Source: Daucus carota subsp. sativus (Eukaryota > Streptophyta > Magnoliopsida > Apiales > Apiaceae). Taken from it: DNA of 64,000 nt. The notes under the pieces were generated by a model. It searched no databases and had not been told where the DNA came from. It worked only from the letters and a program-made list of their open reading frames with translations. Of this stretch, positions 60,341 through 64,000 are shown one piece after another (position 1 is the first letter of the stretch; each line of letters begins with the position of its first letter). The stretch covers positions 32,327,598 to 32,391,597 of the forward strand of contig NC_030385.2 of the NCBI RefSeq assembly GCF_001625215.2, given 5' to 3'. The position numbers and the translations under genes are program-made.

Positions 60341-62600
60341 TTGGAGGCTAAGTTAGAAATTATTCAAAAAACTTCTTTTTCAAACTTCTTGAAAGAACAT
60401 AACATGCTCACAAGACACTTCCAAAATTTAAGAACTTCAGTTAAAGACTGGAATAAAAAAATGGTCATAATAAATAATAAGCATGTATTAGAAAGAACAC
60501 TACTAATGATTGACATCTCTTTTCAACTTAACAGTGATGGTATATAAGAAGACTTTCAGAATCTTCAAATACCGTTACACATGTTTAAACATTAGCCCTT
60601 ATTTTTAAATATTAATAATAAGGGAACTGCAAATACGTTTTGCACAATCAGAAATTTAGCAAATCTTTGTTCAAATAAGTAATACCAAGTTATTAAAAAA
60701 AATATAATTAAAAAAAACAATATAAACTTGTTTGTATCAACAAGCTAGTTGCAAGTATCAAAACATAAATGGGGAAGGGGACATGAAGATGATAAGTCAT
60801 ATTATTAAAAATGGATAAGGAATTTCAACACTACGGACCGCATCAAAAGTAATCCGGCCGAATCTATTCCTCCCCTCACCTAATCCGTAACTATTTATAT
60901 ACTCCCAGTATCCGAAGAGATCTGTTCAACCGCCATTTCTTTCACCCAGTGACAACCACAGTGTGAATGTCTGTGATTTCACCTTCAGTTGTGAAGACAT
61001 CACTGACATTTGTGTGACTGGTTCGCATAAAGAACCAGGCGATAAATGAACCATTTCTGATCAATTTCTTAATCAGAAACTTGATCGTACTTTCAAACTT
61101 TTCATTGTCATCAGAGTTATATATAATATGATCTAACGTGTAAGCAATGCTAAGTGTGAAGCGCTCCCAATCCTGAAACATAATTAAAGAAAATGCAATC
61201 AACATTCAATTATATATACTTAGATTAATATGTGAATAATTAAGTACAAAACGCTTATATTTAAAAATAACACAACCAGATAAGAGATAACACAAGTTAA
61301 ATATAATTTATGAGCTGAAACTCAAAAATTATCAAAAGAAAAAGAAAAATTACATGCAAAACAAAACTAAATTTGCTAGAACACCACCTAGCTATTAAGC
61401 TCTTCCAAAAATGGTGGCAAACCTAGAGAATACAGAAATGACTTGCATTATCTTAATTTCATTTCAAATAGGCGTTGATTCAATTTCATGTTCTAATAAG
61501 TATTTAATATAAAAGAAATCAAACCCTTGACTTTTCGGTTTTCATTGAGGTACATAAGTAGTAGGTCTTAATCCAATTATCTCAAATAGAATTTACTTTA
61601 ATTAAACTTACAATATAAATTTTCACAAATGAATAAAATCAGAACAAATGCAACGGTAAATAAATATGCAATGAATCTCCCACCCAAAAAGCCAACTCTT
61701 GTCCTTAATTTATGCCATCAATCAATATATCAACTATTTTAAGTAATATACTAATTAAATAGAACATCATATAATGGGATTGATTGCTTTTTAATTTAAA
61801 AATGATACATATTTTCAAAATAAACAATATTCATTTCTTGCCAGAATTTCACGAATCACGAGGAAATAGCAGTACCGGCGGATTCACATCATTCGGACCC
61901 CTATATCCCCAGTTTTCAGCTGTTGTGACCCTCATTTCATCATCGCAAAAATGTGCCTTTATGGTAGAATGTAATCATGAATCCTAAAAAAATTATACAC
62001 GACATTTTCGTTCTGCAGGGTTGTGGTCGTGTCAACTGCATGTTGCATACTCAATCTTGGAGTATTGTTTCGACAATTCAAACGTCAATGGTGGATTCAA
62101 TCTTTGATACCATGCTATTTATTAAAGTGTGATGGAGCCAATGAATATAAGTCATTTCATCAATCACTTTTTAGTTGTCACAATTCATTTTTGTTGGTCA
62201 AATTGGCTAATTTTTTACTAAAGAATATAAGTCATTCTATATTAAGAAACTGAAAATCACATATTAATGTAGATTAAAAGTTATTTTCAATGACATGTTT
62301 TTTTTTATCAATTGATAGAGTATTTATTAATTTGAGTCTAATCTTGGTCAATTTGACTGGTCAAAAGTCAAATGTGATAACTAAAAAGGGACGGAAGGAG
62401 TAGTATATATTCTTATATTTGGGATGAGTTATGACAATGAAGATAAATCTAGGAAAAATTGAGTAAAAATATTATTCGAAAAGTAATAGGATGCTAATTG
62501 TATTTTGAGGCTCATTACAGATCATTATAAATCATGATTTCGATTACAATCTCATATTAAATTAAATAATTAATTTTATATATAGTCAAAATATATGAAA
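60341..62600. other. intergenic with two weak exon-like stretches
   Basis: On the minus strand 60942-61171 follows a good acceptor (ATGTTTCAG), reads DWERFTLSIAYTLDHIIYNS onward and ends in TGA. On the plus strand the frame at 60341-60547 is lysine- and asparagine-rich. I recognise neither, and no partner exons were found. Transposon-like sequence surrounds 61860-61960. Confidence 0.35.
60942..61171 (-). other. exon-like open stretch of unknown identity
   Basis: After an acceptor-like ATGTTTCAG the sequence stays open for 76 codons to a stop: start DWERFTLSIAYTLDHIIYNS, later FLIKKLIRNGSFIAWFFMRT, end GEITDIHTVVVTG. The amino-acid composition looks protein-like. Without an upstream exon it could equally be a relic. 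Confidence 0.3.
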
Positions 62601-63014
62601 GAGTAACCTTCAAAGTTGTGGCCAAAGTTTACATCGATTTTTAAAAGGTTGGCCGGAGTTTCAAATTCTCAAAAAGAAGGCCAAACTTTGGCTTCGATTT
62701 TTAAAAGTGTGGCTCCCATTAAATGTATTAACGGGAGCCACATTTTTGAAAAGCGGACCAAACTTTGGCCACTTTTCTGAGAATTTGGAATGAACAAAAG
62801 GGTAAAACTGAGTTCAAATTTCTCAGAAAAGTGGCCAAACTTTGGTCCGCTTTTCAAAAATGTGGCTCTCGTTAAGCTCCCGTTATTGGCATTTAACGGG
62901 AGCCACAATTTTAAAAAGAGAAGCCAAAGTTTGGCCATCTTTTTGAGAATTTGGAACTCTAGCCAACGTTTTGAAAATCGATGTAAATTTTGGACACAAC
63001 TCTGAAGTTTACTC
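62601..63014. mobile_element. MULE-like foldback element
   Basis: The 414-bp element is an inverted repeat starting GAGTAACCTTCAAAGTTGTG and ending with the near reverse complement (CACAACTCTGAAGTTTACTC). A perfect 9-bp target duplication, TATATGAAA, flanks it (62592-62600, 63015-63023). The internal arms repeat GTGGCTCCCATTAAATG and CAAACTTTGGCC motifs. No transposase is present. Confidence 0.88.
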
Positions 63015-63105
63015 TATATGAAATTACATGTCGAAAATTAGAACATTAAATAAATAAAACAGGAGTATTAAGCATGTACTTGCTGTATCGTAAAAAGAAG
63101 CAACA

Positions 63106-63558
63106 TGAGTCGTTTGGTTCGCCGAGTGGTATGGAGTTGAAATGAGGAATCGGGTTAAGGTGGTATGAGTTTAAGGTATCATATCTGATATCAAGTGTTT
63201 GGTTGGGTTCTGGAATCAATAAATTTCAAAATTTTAAAAAATTATATTCTTAATTTATATTAATTAAAAAATTTAAAAAAATATTATTATTATATATTTT
63301 TGCATCATTGATTATTGTTGTATTAAAATTTAATATATAATCACTGGAATAGCGACAAATTATCAAAAATGAAATTGATTCCCATACCCTCTAGCCTCCA
63401 TCTTATAAACATCTCCTCCCTTGGATATCAAAAACTCATACATCGGGGGTTTGAGATATGTGTTTGAAGTTTTAAATTTTGCAACCAAACAACATTCATG
63501 GGTTTGGAATAAACAAAACCCATACCTGATTCCAGATACCTTTCAACCAAACGACCCC
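63106..63558. mobile_element. MITE-like element
   Basis: The ends GAGTCGTTTGGTTCG and CAACCAAACGACCCC are inverted repeats around an AT-rich 0.45-kb body with further GTTTGGTTGGG sequence. I could not define the target duplication, so the superfamily is open. Confidence 0.5.
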
Positions 63559-63920
63559 AAAATGAGCTGTCGAATCGTACTGAAATTAAAAGGAGCTCGT
63601 AGAATTTTAACGAAGGTAGCGGAATTTAACGGAAGGGGTGCGTATCGTTCCTGAGATATAAAAATAGGTGGTGCGATTCGAGTTTTCAAAAATATAGATA
63701 CCATATCGTTTTTGAACGTAAGTTAGGGGGTCCGAATTGCAATTATATATATACTGACTTAACGGAGTGCACTGAGTTAACGGAAGTTAACGGCAGGGGG
63801 TGCATCTCGGTTTTGAGAAGTAAAGATAAGGGGTGTGAGTTGAGTTTCATAAAGTATCGGTACTCTATCATTTTTGAACGATACTTAGGGGGTGCGATAC
63901 GCAATTATCTCTTATTTTAA
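63559..63920. repeat. degenerate repeat-element sequence
   Basis: Motifs GGGGGTGCGA, GTTAACGGAAG and ATCGTTTTTGAACG/ATCATTTTTGAACG recur, with a terminal CAATTATCTCTTA. It resembles the arm of a MULE-type foldback element without its partner in the window. Confidence 0.5.
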
Positions 63921-63976
63921 TTCCATTCAACTGTATCTCTATTTGATCCACTTTGTTTAAATCCCAATGGACAGAG

Positions 63977-64000
63977 TTAGGGGTGTTCACGGGTTGCGAA
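63977..64000 (+). mobile_element. left end of a hAT-like element, cut by the window edge
   Basis: TAGGGGTGTTCACGGGTT is a common terminal sequence of plant hAT-type MITEs. Only the first bases are inside the window. Confidence 0.4.

Noticed and set aside
63559-63920. A complete foldback element at the right end
   Set aside because: Only one arm-like region is visible and no target duplication could be found, so it is reported as degenerate repeat sequence.
1-64000. tRNA, rRNA, CRISPR arrays, bacterial operons or riboswitches
   Set aside because: None was seen on either strand by eye; the gene structures are those of a plant nuclear genome. A tRNAscan or Rfam search would settle the small RNA genes.

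Overview
The window is AT-rich nuclear DNA of a flowering plant, probably a core eudicot. The genes have short GT-AG introns with pyrimidine-rich acceptors, and the families are typical of angiosperms: HOTHEAD-like GMC oxidoreductase, ZFWD zinc-finger/WD40, WNK-like kinase, plastid half-size ABC transporter and sorbitol dehydrogenase. Between them lie Copia, Helitron, MULE-type foldback, Stowaway, Tourist and hAT-like elements. I cannot name the species.

Layout. 1-6.5 kb: repeats, two Helitron-like insertions (637-1749 and 4908-6481, both minus) and a weakly supported minus-strand spliced locus (2024-3310). 6734-13255: a Ty1/copia retrotransposon on the minus strand with 247-bp LTRs differing at one base and an ATAAT target duplication; gag is open but pol carries two frameshifts. 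13.7-20.6 kb: a tandemly duplicated DUF3615-like locus (plus), whose first copy also holds a serially duplicated phase-1 exon. 22827-25781: a five-exon HOTHEAD-like GMC gene (minus) with a 578-bp foldback element in intron 1. 26902-27267: a small membrane LysM protein (plus). 30578-32264 (minus) and 38560-40503 (plus): two divergent six-exon NAD-sorbitol dehydrogenase paralogues 6.3 kb apart, with a broken exon-6 fragment after the second. 41700-45240: a nine-exon ZFWD gene (minus). 46347-47792: an intronless WNK-like gene (minus) lacking key catalytic residues. 48.3-49.4 kb: a Helitron-like element upstream of it. 50487-51339: a two-exon, probably plastid-targeted protein of unknown function (plus), tail to tail with 52007-58548, a 16-exon ABCB28-like plastid ABC transporter (minus). 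58.6-64 kb: repeats, with a foldback element at 62601-63014.

The genes are independent plant loci, not an operon. The main links are paralogy (sorbitol dehydrogenases, DUF3615-like copies) and shared plastid location (ABCB28-like and its neighbour). Exon boundaries were set by hand from splice signals, phase continuity and family resemblance, without transcripts. I see no new multi-gene system. The most unusual items are the intronless WNK-like pseudokinase, the serial exon duplication, two very short retroposon footprints with the same 3' end, and a plastid atpB fragment inside an ABCB28 intron.
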